Assembly: GCA_002435755.1 (NCBI GenBank)
Contig: DIYH01000017.1
Span: forward strand, 1-64,000
Source: Flammeovirgaceae bacterium UBA6059
GTDB taxonomy: Bacteria > Bacteroidota > Bacteroidia > Cytophagales > Cyclobacteriaceae
Direction: 5' to 3'
DNA length: 64,000 nucleotides
Below, piece after piece: positions 53,981 to 63,342 of this stretch (positions within the stretch are counted from its first letter, which is position 1; each line of letters begins with the position of its first letter). The position numbers were made by a program, and so were the translations under genes. The notes under the pieces were generated by a model. The model was given only the letters and a program-made list of their open reading frames with translations. It did no database searches and was not told where the DNA came from.

Positions 53981-55030
53981 GGAACAGCTATTGTATTCTC
54001 AAACGGCATCTTTGATTCAAGATCTGCCAAAACAACTCATGGGTTGATCCGTGGGTCGGAGAGGTTTGATATAAAAGGTGTTATTGATCACAAATTCCAT
54101 GGTAATGATGCCGGTGAATTGCTTGATGGAGTACATCGGGACATCCCGATCTATGCGAGTGTTGAAGAGTTTTTGAACTCCGGGCAGTCTGTGGATTATG
54201 CCGTTATAGGAATTGCACCAGGAGGAGGTCAACTTCCGGCAGCAATGCGAGAAGATGTTATCAAGGCACTGAGCAATGGTGTTTCGCTGGTAAGTGGTTT
54301 GCATCAGTTTTTGGCTGACGACAGTGAACTCGCTGAGATAGCCAAAGAGAACCTCGCCGATATTCATGATATTCGAAAGCCCAGGCCAAAGAAGGATTTG
54401 GCATTTTGGAATGGTGATATAAAAGAAGTGACCTGTCCCAAGCTGGTAGTGATGGGCGATGATTGTGGTCTGGGAAAGCGTACAACAGCCAAATTCACGG
54501 TAGAAGCACTCAGAAAAAAGGGATATAAGTCCGAGATGATTTTTACTGGTCAGACCGGCTGGATGCAAGGTTGGAAGTATGGTTTTATCCTAGATTCTAC
54601 TGTCAATGATTTTGTTTCCGGAGAACTTGAGCATATGATGGTCAGGTGCTTCAGGGAGGAGTCTCCTGATGCGATTGTTATAGAGGGACAGGCCGCTTTA
54701 CGCAATCCAAGCGGCCCTTGTGGAGCTGAGTTCCTTATTTCGGGTCGTATGGATGGAGTGATCCTGCAGCACGCTCCGGCGCGTAAGTATTATGAGGGCG
54801 TACCCGAATTGAAAATTGAGATTCCGCCGGTCAAATCTGAAATAGAGCTGATCGCTATGTATGGTGTACCGGTAGTAGCGTTGACGCTTAATACAAAAGG
54901 CCTAACACTCGATGAGGCGAAGAGGTACCAGTCTGATTATCAGGAAGAACTTGATATCCCGGTATTCCTGCCCATTGAAGAAGGCCTTGATGGGATAGTA
55001 CCTATTATCGAACAACTCAGGAAGTCATGA
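53975..55030 (+). CDS. dgcN: DUF1611 protein, DgcN-type D-glutamate N-acetyltransferase candidate
   Basis: 351 residues from the ATG at 53975, preferred over the in-frame start at 53948. MKGTAIVFSNGIFDSRSAKT is the usual N-terminus. A P-loop-like GDDCGLGKRTTAKFT is in the middle, and IEGQAALRNPSGPCGAEFLI follows in the C-terminal half. The DUF1611 family includes DgcN, described in marine bacteria as acting with a dipeptide-epimerase-type DgcA in D-glutamate use. That identification is by neighbourhood and family. It overlaps the next gene as ATGA. Confidence 0.75.
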   Translation: MKGTAIVFSNGIFDSRSAKTTHGLIRGSERFDIKGVIDHKFHGNDAGELLDGVHRDIPIYASVEEFLNSGQSVDYAVIGIAPGGGQLPAAMREDVIKALSNGVSLVSGLHQFLADDSELAEIAKENLADIHDIRKPRPKKDLAFWNGDIKEVTCPKLVVMGDDCGLGKRTTAKFTVEALRKKGYKSEMIFTGQTGWMQGWKYGFILDSTVNDFVSGELEHMMVRCFREESPDAIVIEGQAALRNPSGPCGAEFLISGRMDGVILQHAPARKYYEGVPELKIEIPPVKSEIELIAMYGVPVVALTLNTKGLTLDEAKRYQSDYQEELDIPVFLPIEEGLDGIVPIIEQLRKS

Positions 55031-56091
55031 GAATAGCTGACATCAATATCCGAAAAGAAAACCTGGCGCTGACCAGACCATATGCCATCTCCTATAAGAC
55101 CGTGGATAGCGTAGAAAACGTCATTGTCGAACTGCACCTGGAAAATGGGGTCATTGGGTATGGTGCTGCTAACCCCTCAAAATATGTGGTGGGGAAGGAT
55201 GTGGACGATACATACAATCGCCTAAGGGTGGACGAGTTAGGTTGGCTTAAAAACGAGAAGATCAGCCAGTTTCCGCACCTGCTTGATCAGGTTTATACAG
55301 CCTTTGAGGATGATGCAGGTGTGAAAGTAGCATTAGATGTTGCATTACATGATGCATTTACCAAGTTGCTTGATATTCCGTTGGTAGCCTTTTACGGTCA
55401 GAAGATCCAATCTCTACCTACGTCAGTGACGATAGGTATTATGGGTATTGAAGAGACCCTGGCAGAAGCCAAGGAGTATCTCGACGGAGGGTTTAAGGTA
55501 CTTAAGGTCAAGCTTGGTAAGGAACTCAAAGAAGATATAGAACGACTGAAAGCTTTGAGGATCGAATATGGTGGCAAGCCTGTGATCAGGATTGATGCCA
55601 ATCAAGGCTGGAGCAAGGCAGAAACGATGGATTTCTTTCAGTACACCTCAGATCTTGACATTGAGCTTGTAGAGCAGCCAGTCAAAGCAGATCAGATCGG
55701 CCAGCTGTGTGACCTACCGGAACAGTTCAAAGAGCTGATAGCTGCGGATGAGTCGTTGGTCAATGAGCAAGACGCAATGTCGCTGGCCCAAACACCGCAC
55801 CCTGCAGGTATCTTCAATATCAAGCTCATGAAGTGTGGGGGCGTAAGAGAAGCAAAGAGAATTGCCCGGGTAGCAGAACAGTCGGGTATAGCACTCATGT
55901 GGGGTTGCAATGATGAAAGCATTATTAGCATTACCGCTGCACTACATGCCGCTTTATCATCTTTCAACACAAAGTACCTTGATCTTGATGGAAGTTTTGA
56001 CCTAGCCAAAGACGTTGTGAAAGGTGGTTTTGTTCTTAAGGATGGCTACCTTTCGCTTTCGGATAAGCCTGGCCTGGGCGTCTTTGCATGA
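55027..56091 (+). CDS. Dipeptide epimerase (L-Ala-D/L-Glu type, or DgcA)
   Basis: 354 residues of the enolase superfamily. The lysine pair (KVLKVKLG), metal ligands (RIDANQGW, ELVEQPV, IAADES), the second lysine (NIKLMKCGG) and the C-terminal YLDLDGSFDL are present; the DxD (DLD) is the mark of L-Ala-D/L-Glu epimerases, which use it to hold the substrate amino group. It acts in muropeptide recycling or, as DgcA, on N-acetyl-D-glutamate. ATGA overlaps at both ends tie it to the neighbours. Confidence 0.87.
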   Translation: MRIADINIRKENLALTRPYAISYKTVDSVENVIVELHLENGVIGYGAANPSKYVVGKDVDDTYNRLRVDELGWLKNEKISQFPHLLDQVYTAFEDDAGVKVALDVALHDAFTKLLDIPLVAFYGQKIQSLPTSVTIGIMGIEETLAEAKEYLDGGFKVLKVKLGKELKEDIERLKALRIEYGGKPVIRIDANQGWSKAETMDFFQYTSDLDIELVEQPVKADQIGQLCDLPEQFKELIAADESLVNEQDAMSLAQTPHPAGIFNIKLMKCGGVREAKRIARVAEQSGIALMWGCNDESIISITAALHAALSSFNTKYLDLDGSFDLAKDVVKGGFVLKDGYLSLSDKPGLGVFA

Positions 56092-59021
56092 GACTACTAG
56101 CTATTTTTTTTACTCTCTTTTTGATTCTTAACAGTGGAGTAAGTCAACCTTCCAAGCAAAATCCCGACTTTCTTAATCAGGGACATCAATGGGCCGATTC
56201 TATACTTAGTGACCTTTCCATTGATCAAAAGATCGGTCAGCTCATTATGGTAGATGCCTACAGCTCCGATACAGCAGTCAACAGAGAGCAGGTGCTGACA
56301 TGGATAGAGGAGTATGAGGTTGGAGGGGTGATCTTCTTCGCCGGTACTCCACATAAGCAAATATCATTGACCAATGAGTACCAGAAAGCAAGTCATCTAC
56401 CGCTAATGATCGCACTGGACGCGGAGTATGGTGCTTCCATGCGCTTGAGTGAGCAGATCGAGTATCCATACAACATGACTCTTGGAGCTATTCAGGATAC
56501 TGAGCTACTCTATGAGCTGGGGCAGGAGATGGGTCGTAATCTAAAATCGCTGGGTGTACATGTGAATTTCGCTCCTGTGGTGGATGTCAACAATAATCCT
56601 AACAACCCTATTATCAATTGGAGGTCGTATGGAGATGACCCGCAAAGAGTAGCTACACTTGGTAGGCAAGTGATGTTGGGTATGCAGTCCCAGGGGATTA
56701 TTGCTACTGCAAAACATTTTCCGGGACATGGTGATACAGATGTAGATAGTCATAAAGACCTACCTGCCCTGAGCTTTGGTATAGATAGAATGAAGGAGGT
56801 TGAGCTGCCACCATTCCAGGAGTTGATAAACCATGGAGTAGGTGGGGTCATGGTAGCGCATATGGAGATGCCACAGCTCGATACTACAAGTCACTTACCA
56901 ACAACCCTATCTGGTAAAGTCATCAACGATCTGCTGATTAAGGATATGGGCTTTGAGGGCCTTGTATTTACTGATGCCCTCAACATGGATGGTGTAACCA
57001 AATATCATGATCAGCGATCTATGGGAGTGAAGGCATTGCTAGCTGGAAATGATGTTTTGCTGTTTCCTGAAGAGATCGATCAAATGGTTGCTGGTATCAA
57101 GGAAGCAATCAATTCGAAAAAGCTTAGTATTGAGCTTATCAATCAGAAAGTCAGGAAGGTCCTGTTGGCAAAATATTGGTTAGGGCTGTCAAAGGATGAA
57201 AAGAGAATCATCAGGGAGGATTGGTCATTTAATCATAGTGCAGAATGGCTCCAACGAAGATTGATAGAGAAGAGTATCACCACACTCAAGAATGCTCAAC
57301 AGGTTGTTCCTCTCAAAAGGCTGGATACTTTGAGGGTCGCTTCTTTAAGTATTGGGGTCGAGAGCAAGTCTTTATTTCAAGATCGTCTTGATGACTATAT
57401 GTCGATAGATGATTTTCAAATGAGCAAGATGCCTACGCTAGAGGTACTTGAACAGCTAAGGGACCAACTTGATAGCTACAACCTGATCATAGTAGGTATG
57501 CACCGTGGACAATGGTTTCCATGGAGTGATGAGACCTATGATACGGCCATTTATGATTGGTTGGCGGAGCTTGGGAAAAGGCAAAAACTTCTGGTGGTGA
57601 GCTTCAGAAGTCCATACCTTATTTCGGCTTTTCCGGTAGGAGAGTGGAATGCTTTCATTACTACCTATCAGGACGGTCCATTGTACCAGGACTATGCCGC
57701 ACAGTTGATTTTTGGTGGTATTTCGAGCGAGGGACTATTACCCATATCTGTTGACAAAGAATGGAAGGCTGGGCGAGGATCTCAGACAGGAGGTGACATA
57801 CGAATGAAGTACACCATACCCGAGGAGTTGGGTATCGATGGTATAGAGTTGGAGAGAAGGGTGGACTCAGTAGTTTATGCCGGGCTTGATGCTGAGGCAT
57901 ACCCAGGAGCGCAGGTGTTATTGGCGAAGGATAAAAAGGTCTTTTATCACAAGGCGTATGGACATCATACCTATGATAAAGCACGAGAGGTTAAAATCGA
58001 TGATATCTACGATCTGGCTTCTATCACCAAAGTGACCGGAGCTACTGCCGGCCTTATGAAACTTCATGACCATGGTAAGTTTGATCTAGAAGCGAGGCTG
58101 AAAGACTACTTCCCAAAAATGACTTTTTCGAATAAGAAGAATGTTGATTTTCGCAACCTTTTGGCACACAATGCAAGAATGAAACCCTGGATAGCCTACT
58201 ATACGACGACCACCAAACCCAACGGAAGGTACCGATCCAAAACGCTTGTTGAAAACTACTCTGAGGACTACCCACATCAACTGGCACCTGATCTGTACAT
58301 GCACAAAGACTACAGGGAGAAGATCTACAAGATGATCAAGAAGGCCCCAATGAATAAAGAAGGAGGGTATGTATATTCTGGTCTAGCCTTTTACATGTTT
58401 CCGGATTTGATCAGCAGACAGTCCGGTGTTGATTATGCTGAGTTTTTAGATCAGACCTATTATTCACCGCTAGGGGCAAATACGCTGACTTATAATCCAT
58501 TAGAAAAGTTCACGCTCGATCGAATAGTACCTACGGAGAAAGACGACTACTTCCGTAATATGCAGTTGCACGGTGTGGTACATGATGAAGGTGCCGCGAT
58601 GATGCTAGGCGTATCTGGCAATGCAGGGCTTTTTAGCAATGCGAATGATCTGGCGAAGATGTGGCAAATGTACATGGACTATGGTAGCTATGGTGGTCAG
58701 GAATACATCAGTTATCAAACCATACAGAAGTTCACAGCGTGCCAGTTTTGTGAGCAGGGCAACAAGCGTGGACTGGGTTTTGATAAACCTGACCTGGTCT
58801 ATGATGAGTTGGGGAGTGGTATGGCGAAAAATGCCAGTCCTCAAACTTTTGGGCATAGTGGCTACACAGGCACATTGGTTTGGGCTGATCCGGTCGAAAA
58901 TCTAATGTTCATTTTCCTCTCAAACAGGGTGTATCCAACCCGCGATAATCGCAAGCTCTACACTATGAACATTCGCCCAACCATTCACAATATTGTTTAT
59001 GATCTATTGCCCAAAGAGTGA
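56088..59021 (+). CDS. NagZ-type GH3 beta-N-acetylglucosaminidase fused to serine beta-lactamase domain
   Basis: 977 residues. Signal peptide ending near GVSQ (about 19). GH3 domain about 30-370 with the NagZ loop KHFPGHGDTDVDSH (Lys209-His222; general acid His-Asp pair) and nucleophile Asp296 in TDALNMDGV. A linker follows (about 390-610). The C-terminal domain is a class C-like serine hydrolase with SITK (Ser645-Lys648) and HSG in FGHSGYTGT, while the YxN motif reads YSG. It would release GlcNAc from wall fragments and trim or hydrolyse peptide or ester bonds in the same molecule. Third gene of the overlapping operon. Confidence 0.88.
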   Translation: MRLLAIFFTLFLILNSGVSQPSKQNPDFLNQGHQWADSILSDLSIDQKIGQLIMVDAYSSDTAVNREQVLTWIEEYEVGGVIFFAGTPHKQISLTNEYQKASHLPLMIALDAEYGASMRLSEQIEYPYNMTLGAIQDTELLYELGQEMGRNLKSLGVHVNFAPVVDVNNNPNNPIINWRSYGDDPQRVATLGRQVMLGMQSQGIIATAKHFPGHGDTDVDSHKDLPALSFGIDRMKEVELPPFQELINHGVGGVMVAHMEMPQLDTTSHLPTTLSGKVINDLLIKDMGFEGLVFTDALNMDGVTKYHDQRSMGVKALLAGNDVLLFPEEIDQMVAGIKEAINSKKLSIELINQKVRKVLLAKYWLGLSKDEKRIIREDWSFNHSAEWLQRRLIEKSITTLKNAQQVVPLKRLDTLRVASLSIGVESKSLFQDRLDDYMSIDDFQMSKMPTLEVLEQLRDQLDSYNLIIVGMHRGQWFPWSDETYDTAIYDWLAELGKRQKLLVVSFRSPYLISAFPVGEWNAFITTYQDGPLYQDYAAQLIFGGISSEGLLPISVDKEWKAGRGSQTGGDIRMKYTIPEELGIDGIELERRVDSVVYAGLDAEAYPGAQVLLAKDKKVFYHKAYGHHTYDKAREVKIDDIYDLASITKVTGATAGLMKLHDHGKFDLEARLKDYFPKMTFSNKKNVDFRNLLAHNARMKPWIAYYTTTTKPNGRYRSKTLVENYSEDYPHQLAPDLYMHKDYREKIYKMIKKAPMNKEGGYVYSGLAFYMFPDLISRQSGVDYAEFLDQTYYSPLGANTLTYNPLEKFTLDRIVPTEKDDYFRNMQLHGVVHDEGAAMMLGVSGNAGLFSNANDLAKMWQMYMDYGSYGGQEYISYQTIQKFTACQFCEQGNKRGLGFDKPDLVYDELGSGMAKNASPQTFGHSGYTGTLVWADPVENLMFIFLSNRVYPTRDNRKLYTMNIRPTIHNIVYDLLPKE

Positions 59022-59088
59022 AGCTGTTGTTAAATAGAAAGGTATTCGATCTTAGTAAGAGCCTGTAACTTTACTAATGACTTGAGGT

Positions 59089-59364
59089 TTGATTAAGTAT
59101 GTATTACACGAAGCGATAGGTAAGCTAAGAGACGAAATGGAGGTGGACTTTATCGAACTTGAAAAGCAATTGTACGCTAATCAGGAAATGCTTGATAGCA
59201 TCTCTAATCCAACGGGAAAGATGGCAAATATCATGAATTTGTTTTCTGATAAGATCAAGAAGGTGTTTGTTATTATCGAAGAAGCTTTGGATAGTGATCC
59301 GGGTCTTATTGATTCAGAAATTAGTGATACTAAAGATCTGTTAGATCATTCTTATCTGCAATAA
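59089..59364 (+). CDS. Small helical hypothetical protein
   Basis: 91 residues from a TTG at 59089. It is acidic and helical (KLRDEMEVDFIELEKQLYAN, FSDKIKKVFVIIEEALDSDP), without signal or membrane segment. I do not recognise it. Position between the NagZ fusion and the cysteine-cluster gene on the same strand supports it being real, but the TTG start and lack of family keep confidence low. Confidence 0.5.
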   Translation: MIKYVLHEAIGKLRDEMEVDFIELEKQLYANQEMLDSISNPTGKMANIMNLFSDKIKKVFVIIEEALDSDPGLIDSEISDTKDLLDHSYLQ

Positions 59365-59409
59365 CTAGCCATATTAAACGACTTTTCTGTTCATCTTATT
59401 GATCACCAA

Positions 59410-59991
59410 GTGTACACCTTACCAGAAAAAATCGCTGCTGTCTCAGAGGTATTTAGCAAGCTTGATCAGGAGATAGCCAAGTTTCAGTCTGTTTCAGGCA
59501 TGGACTGCTTCTTTGGATGTGGCCTTTGTTGTACCAAGCCTGACATTGAAGCGAGCATTTTGGAGTTCCTACCATTGGCACAACAGCACTATGATGAAGA
59601 TAATGCTGAAAGTATGTATGAATTGTTGCAGCAAGACGGCCTTGATCCTGTTTGCGTTAACTTCAAAAAACACTCGACCCATCAGGACCGGGGCTTGTGT
59701 ACGCAATACACGAACCGAGGCTTGATCTGTAGATTATTTGGGTATAGTGCCAGAATAGATAAGTATGGCAACAATGAGTTGGTCACTTGTGCGAGGATAA
59801 AGAATGAAAGCCCGAAAGCGTACAAGAAGGGAGCAAAGCACGTCAGTGATGGCGGAGAAGTTCCTGTGATGAGCCATTACTACCGTCAACTTCAGGCTAT
59901 TGATTTCGAACTGGCCAATCAACGACTACCTATCAACCAGGCAATGCTGGAAGCACTAAAAATTGTGATGGCCTACCAAGCCTACCGTTGA
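59410..59991 (+). CDS. YkgJ-type cysteine-cluster protein
   Basis: 193 residues from a GTG at 59410. The metal-binding cysteine cluster CFFGCGLCC lies near residue 33, with more cysteines downstream in DPVCVNFKKH, GLCTQYTNRGLICRLFGYSA and LVTCARI, as in the zinc/iron-chelating UPF0153/YkgJ family. Function unknown; metal storage or delivery has been proposed for relatives. Its 3' end overlaps the beta-lactamase-type gene by 10 bases, convergently. Confidence 0.82.
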   Translation: MYTLPEKIAAVSEVFSKLDQEIAKFQSVSGMDCFFGCGLCCTKPDIEASILEFLPLAQQHYDEDNAESMYELLQQDGLDPVCVNFKKHSTHQDRGLCTQYTNRGLICRLFGYSARIDKYGNNELVTCARIKNESPKAYKKGAKHVSDGGEVPVMSHYYRQLQAIDFELANQRLPINQAMLEALKIVMAYQAYR

Positions 59992-60893
59992 TCTTTAGTG
60001 GCACTGGTTTGCACATGATCGTAGACGATCTTGGACAATGAAGCCATTATCTCAGTGCAGCGATCAAAGTCTTCCAGTTTTTCCGATAGGAGAACTAGCA
60101 CGTACGATCGACCGTCTGGTAGATAAACAATCCCAGCATCATGGTGAACACCTGTGATAGATCCGGTCTTGTGTGCTACTTCTATGCCAGGAGGTAGCTG
60201 CGCAGGAATGATTTCGTTAAACTGCTGGTCCTTAAGTATATCGATCATCTCTTGTGAATTTGAGGAGTTTGCGGCCCTTCCATCAGCCAGGGCCTTAAAT
60301 ATTTCCATCAAATCATTAGCAGTAGTACTGTTGGAGAGCCCCTGTTCGTAGGCTTTAATGTCTTCCACACCTCTGAGTACCTCAATGGACTTTGCACCAA
60401 GAGTTCGCATGGTTGAGGTGGTCTGCTTACCTCCGACCAGTTGGATCAGAATGTTAGTAGCGAAGTTGGAACTCACAGTGATCATCTGATAGGTCAAATC
60501 AGCAAGAGTCATTTTTTGGCCAATTCGCTGGTAGACGATGCTGTCAGAGTCGTCCTCAATGCTTAAAGCATACAAACTACTATCTACTATACTTCTGAAC
60601 TCATTTTTAACCAGGATTGAATCTGAGAGTGACAAACTACCCAGTGCTGCTTGTCGATAGAGTTCGATCATCACAGGTACTTTCATAGTGCTCGCAGCAT
60701 GATACTTTTTATCACCATTGATCCGGAGCGACTCCTGGTTGTCCAGGTTGAAGTAGGCTACTGCATATTCACCCCCACAGCCCTGCATGGCAGTTTCAAG
60801 ATCACTGCGCAGTTGATCAAGGCGTTGGGGCTTAGGTTGACATGTGAGGAGCAGGGAGTAAGCTACTATTACTATGATATGCACTAATCTCAT
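59982..60893 (-). CDS. Class A beta-lactamase-type serine hydrolase lipoprotein
   Basis: 303 residues. Lipobox LLLTC (Cys18). Ser68-T-M-Lys71 is the active site (AASTMKVPVM), SSN at 141-143 replaces SDN, an omega-loop-like GVEDIKAYEQGLSN holds Glu177 or Glu183, and Lys242-T-G (AHKTGSITG) closes the site. The site looks active. It could be a true penicillin-degrading enzyme or a wall peptidase of the same fold; the SSN change and the omega loop differ from well-studied enzymes. It starts 32 bases after the hemN stop and probably shares its transcript. Confidence 0.85.
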   Translation of the reverse strand: MRLVHIIVIVAYSLLLTCQPKPQRLDQLRSDLETAMQGCGGEYAVAYFNLDNQESLRINGDKKYHAASTMKVPVMIELYRQAALGSLSLSDSILVKNEFRSIVDSSLYALSIEDDSDSIVYQRIGQKMTLADLTYQMITVSSNFATNILIQLVGGKQTTSTMRTLGAKSIEVLRGVEDIKAYEQGLSNSTTANDLMEIFKALADGRAANSSNSQEMIDILKDQQFNEIIPAQLPPGIEVAHKTGSITGVHHDAGIVYLPDGRSYVLVLLSEKLEDFDRCTEIMASLSKIVYDHVQTSATKDQR

Positions 60894-60925
60894 GCAACCA
60901 ATTTAGCGATAGCAAGAGACCCGTC

Positions 60926-62311
60926 CTAGACAGTCATAGAGAATAGCTGGGTTTGAGGCTGATCGGCCCATAGCCTCAAGTCAAAAGCCATACAGATGTT
61001 TCTAAGAAAAGGTCGACCTTCCGATGTTATACGAATCTGATCGTCATCCAGTGCTATGAGATTGTCACGCAAGGGTTCGGCAAGACGATCAAGAATATCT
61101 GGCTGCTGAGACAACTCGGGAATGTTGGTTTGAAAATGACACATGAGATCAAGGATATGCTCACGTATCATAAGGTCTTCTTCAGTAAGCAAATGTCCTC
61201 GAAATACGGCGGATTCTCCATTATGAATGTGTGCCAAGTAGTCTTCGACAGATTTGACATTTTGTGCGAATCCAAACCAACTGTCGGATATGGCTGATAC
61301 TCCCAGACCGATCATCAATCTTGAGTGGTCCTCGGTATAGCCCATAAAGTTGCGATGGAGACGACCTTCGTGATAAGATGTGCTCAACGTGTCACTGGGC
61401 AGAGCAAAGTGGTCCATGCCTATCTCTATGTATCCAGCATCGAGTAGCTTTTGCTTGCCAAGAGTGTATAGTTCCAGTTTGTCGCTAGCGTTGGGTAGGT
61501 CGGCTTCTGTAAACTTACGTTGGCCATTGCCCTTGATCCATGGTACATGAGCATAGCTGTAAAATGCAATCCGATCTGGTCTGAGCTTAATCACTTCGTG
61601 AACAGTCAGATCGATCGATTGAAGTGTCTGGTGTGGGAGACCGTAGATGATGTCATAGTTGATAGAGGAGTAGTTAAGCGATCTTGAGATGTCAGTTATT
61701 GCTTTGACCTGATCAATCGTCTGCACGCGGTTAATAGCGAGCTGGACCTTAGGATCAAAACACTGTATGCCATAGCTCACCCGGTTGAACCCCAAAGTCC
61801 TCAGTGTTTTTAGTTGCTCAAGGGTGGTACTGTTAGGATGGCCTTCCAGCCCAAGTGTGGCATTAGGTAGGATCTCTGCACTATCGCTAATAGCACTGAT
61901 CAATCTGGACAGGTTGTCACTACTGAAGAAAGTAGGGGTACCACCTCCGAGATGTATCTCCTGAATGCGCGGAACTGTACTAAAGAGACTAAGATATTGC
62001 TGCCATTCCCGGATCAATGCGTCTATATAAGGAGCCTCAACACTATGGTTTTTTGTGATTCGCTTATTGCATCCGCAGAAAGTACACAAACTCTCACAGT
62101 AGGGCAGATGGATGTAAATACTTATGCCCTGATCATCTTGTTTGAAAGATTGCCTGACACTGTCATTCCATCCTTCAATATTGAATCCTTTGATATCCCA
62201 ATAGGGGACTGTTGGATAGCTTGTATATCTGGGACCAGGAGTATTGTATTTAGAGATTAGGTTTCGCTCCACAGTAGTTCGTGTTTGCAGCAAAATTGTG
62301 CGAATCTCCAT
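60926..62311 (-). CDS. hemN: Oxygen-independent coproporphyrinogen III oxidase
   Basis: 461 residues, the usual length for HemN. The radical SAM cluster CESLCTFCGC (Cys72, 76, 79 and the extra Cys81) follows IYIHLPY. EIHLGGGTPTFF and the PRYTSYPTVPYW N-terminal motif are typical, and GLGVSAISDSWFGFAQN is in the C-terminal part. It decarboxylates coproporphyrinogen III to protoporphyrinogen IX without oxygen, in haem synthesis. The beta-lactamase-type gene lies directly downstream. Confidence 0.95.
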   Translation of the reverse strand: MEIRTILLQTRTTVERNLISKYNTPGPRYTSYPTVPYWDIKGFNIEGWNDSVRQSFKQDDQGISIYIHLPYCESLCTFCGCNKRITKNHSVEAPYIDALIREWQQYLSLFSTVPRIQEIHLGGGTPTFFSSDNLSRLISAISDSAEILPNATLGLEGHPNSTTLEQLKTLRTLGFNRVSYGIQCFDPKVQLAINRVQTIDQVKAITDISRSLNYSSINYDIIYGLPHQTLQSIDLTVHEVIKLRPDRIAFYSYAHVPWIKGNGQRKFTEADLPNASDKLELYTLGKQKLLDAGYIEIGMDHFALPSDTLSTSYHEGRLHRNFMGYTEDHSRLMIGLGVSAISDSWFGFAQNVKSVEDYLAHIHNGESAVFRGHLLTEEDLMIREHILDLMCHFQTNIPELSQQPDILDRLAEPLRDNLIALDDDQIRITSEGRPFLRNICMAFDLRLWADQPQTQLFSMTV

Positions 62312-62349
62312 GATCTCGGACTGACGAATATCAGGATCTGTTAGAAAAA

Positions 62350-62448
62350 ATGCATGGTATGGTTAAGGAACTTCCATTGAATCTTATTCATAACTCTTTC
62401 AGCAGGTTCCTAGATCAGATTGAAAACCTCTTTAAAAAGGAAGAGTAA
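62350..62448 (+). CDS. Possible 32-residue small protein
   Basis: A short open frame (MHGMVKELPLNLIHNSFSRF then LDQIENLFKKEE, stop TAA) starts 38 bases from the hemN start on the opposite strand. It is amphipathic and charged at the end, as many small regulatory peptides are. No ribosome binding site or family support was seen, and it could be chance. Confidence 0.25.
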   Translation: MHGMVKELPLNLIHNSFSRFLDQIENLFKKEE

Positions 62449-62534
62449 ACAAGTTTCTACCTATTATATCATAAAAGTTGATAGCAATGAAATAAACAGG
62501 AGTATCGTATTATCCTAAATTGACTTTTTTGGTT

Positions 62535-62783
62535 TCAGCGGTCAGTTTGTAAGCCGTCATTGATATCAGGAATATCTAACTTATAATAAGTGGATTTCTG
62601 GAACTCATGGAAAATGGGGTGATTACTTGGAAAGCTTTCCAGTAACCAGCTTCTCAATAAGTCCTTATAAATGCTATTCAGATTGTCCGACTCATCCGGA
62701 ATATCACCTATATAATCCCAATCCTCTGATATGTCTTCAGTATCATACATTTGATCCCTGTTTGATCGCTTTAATATCTTCAT
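62535..62783 (-). CDS. Small acidic hypothetical protein
   Basis: 82 residues, acidic and aromatic (EDWDYIGDIPDESDNLNSIY, then KDLLRSWLLESFPSNHPIFH), with no signal or membrane segment. No family recognised. It is isolated between longer intergenic stretches, so it is accepted with caution. Confidence 0.45.
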   Translation of the reverse strand: MKILKRSNRDQMYDTEDISEDWDYIGDIPDESDNLNSIYKDLLRSWLLESFPSNHPIFHEFQKSTYYKLDIPDINDGLQTDR

Positions 62784-63342
62784 ATAGTCTAACTACAGTT
62801 GTGGTGGAGCTTGTTAGCCTGCAGGTTGAATGGACTTTTACCTTTCCCCCTAGGCTTTCTTTTTATCACCGCAATAAAAGGACAATCTGTTCATTACTAA
62901 TGTTTGGATGACCTTCACAATCCATCATTTTATTCGATCAATCATTAAATAAAACCGATCAAACTTTGAATTAACCGCTTAGCGTACATGGCACGAATGC
63001 TTGGACTTGTTATCAGTTGTTATGAACTACTTTAAATGAAATAGATAAATAAGAAATAGACGAACAGTATTCATTTGTAGGATCTGATGAATGGTTAGTC
63101 GGAATAACTATTGCGGTATTACGTATTTTAGGCAGAATCTATTTTGAAGTGACAAGGGACAGCCCTTAAGCTCGAGGTTTAATCATCCTCAACTGTGATG
63201 CTAGCCTATCTTGATGCACCCTATATAGCAATAGACTCGTTTAGTCAAAGGATATGTCCGGCTAAGAAAATGTGCTGTGAGTCTTTAGGTAATTCTCCTA
63301 TATTAGCTATAAGCTTAATAGGAGGTAAGTTAGCAGAGATCA
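62784..63342. other. Intergenic region, 559 bases
   Basis: AT-rich and broken by stops in all six frames. No tRNA, terminator or gene remnant was recognised. The right end holds the hairpin that covers the Shine-Dalgarno sequence of the following gene (see 63296-63326). Confidence 0.5.
63296..63326 (+). promoter_or_regulatory. Hairpin enclosing a perfect Shine-Dalgarno sequence
   Basis: CTCCTAT (63296-63302) pairs fully with ATAGGAG (63319-63325). An inner TTAGC/GCTTA partly extends the stem around a TATAA loop. The right arm contains AGGAGG (63321-63326), a perfect Shine-Dalgarno core, 16 bases before the ATG at 63343. This could sequester the ribosome site. Confidence 0.45.
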
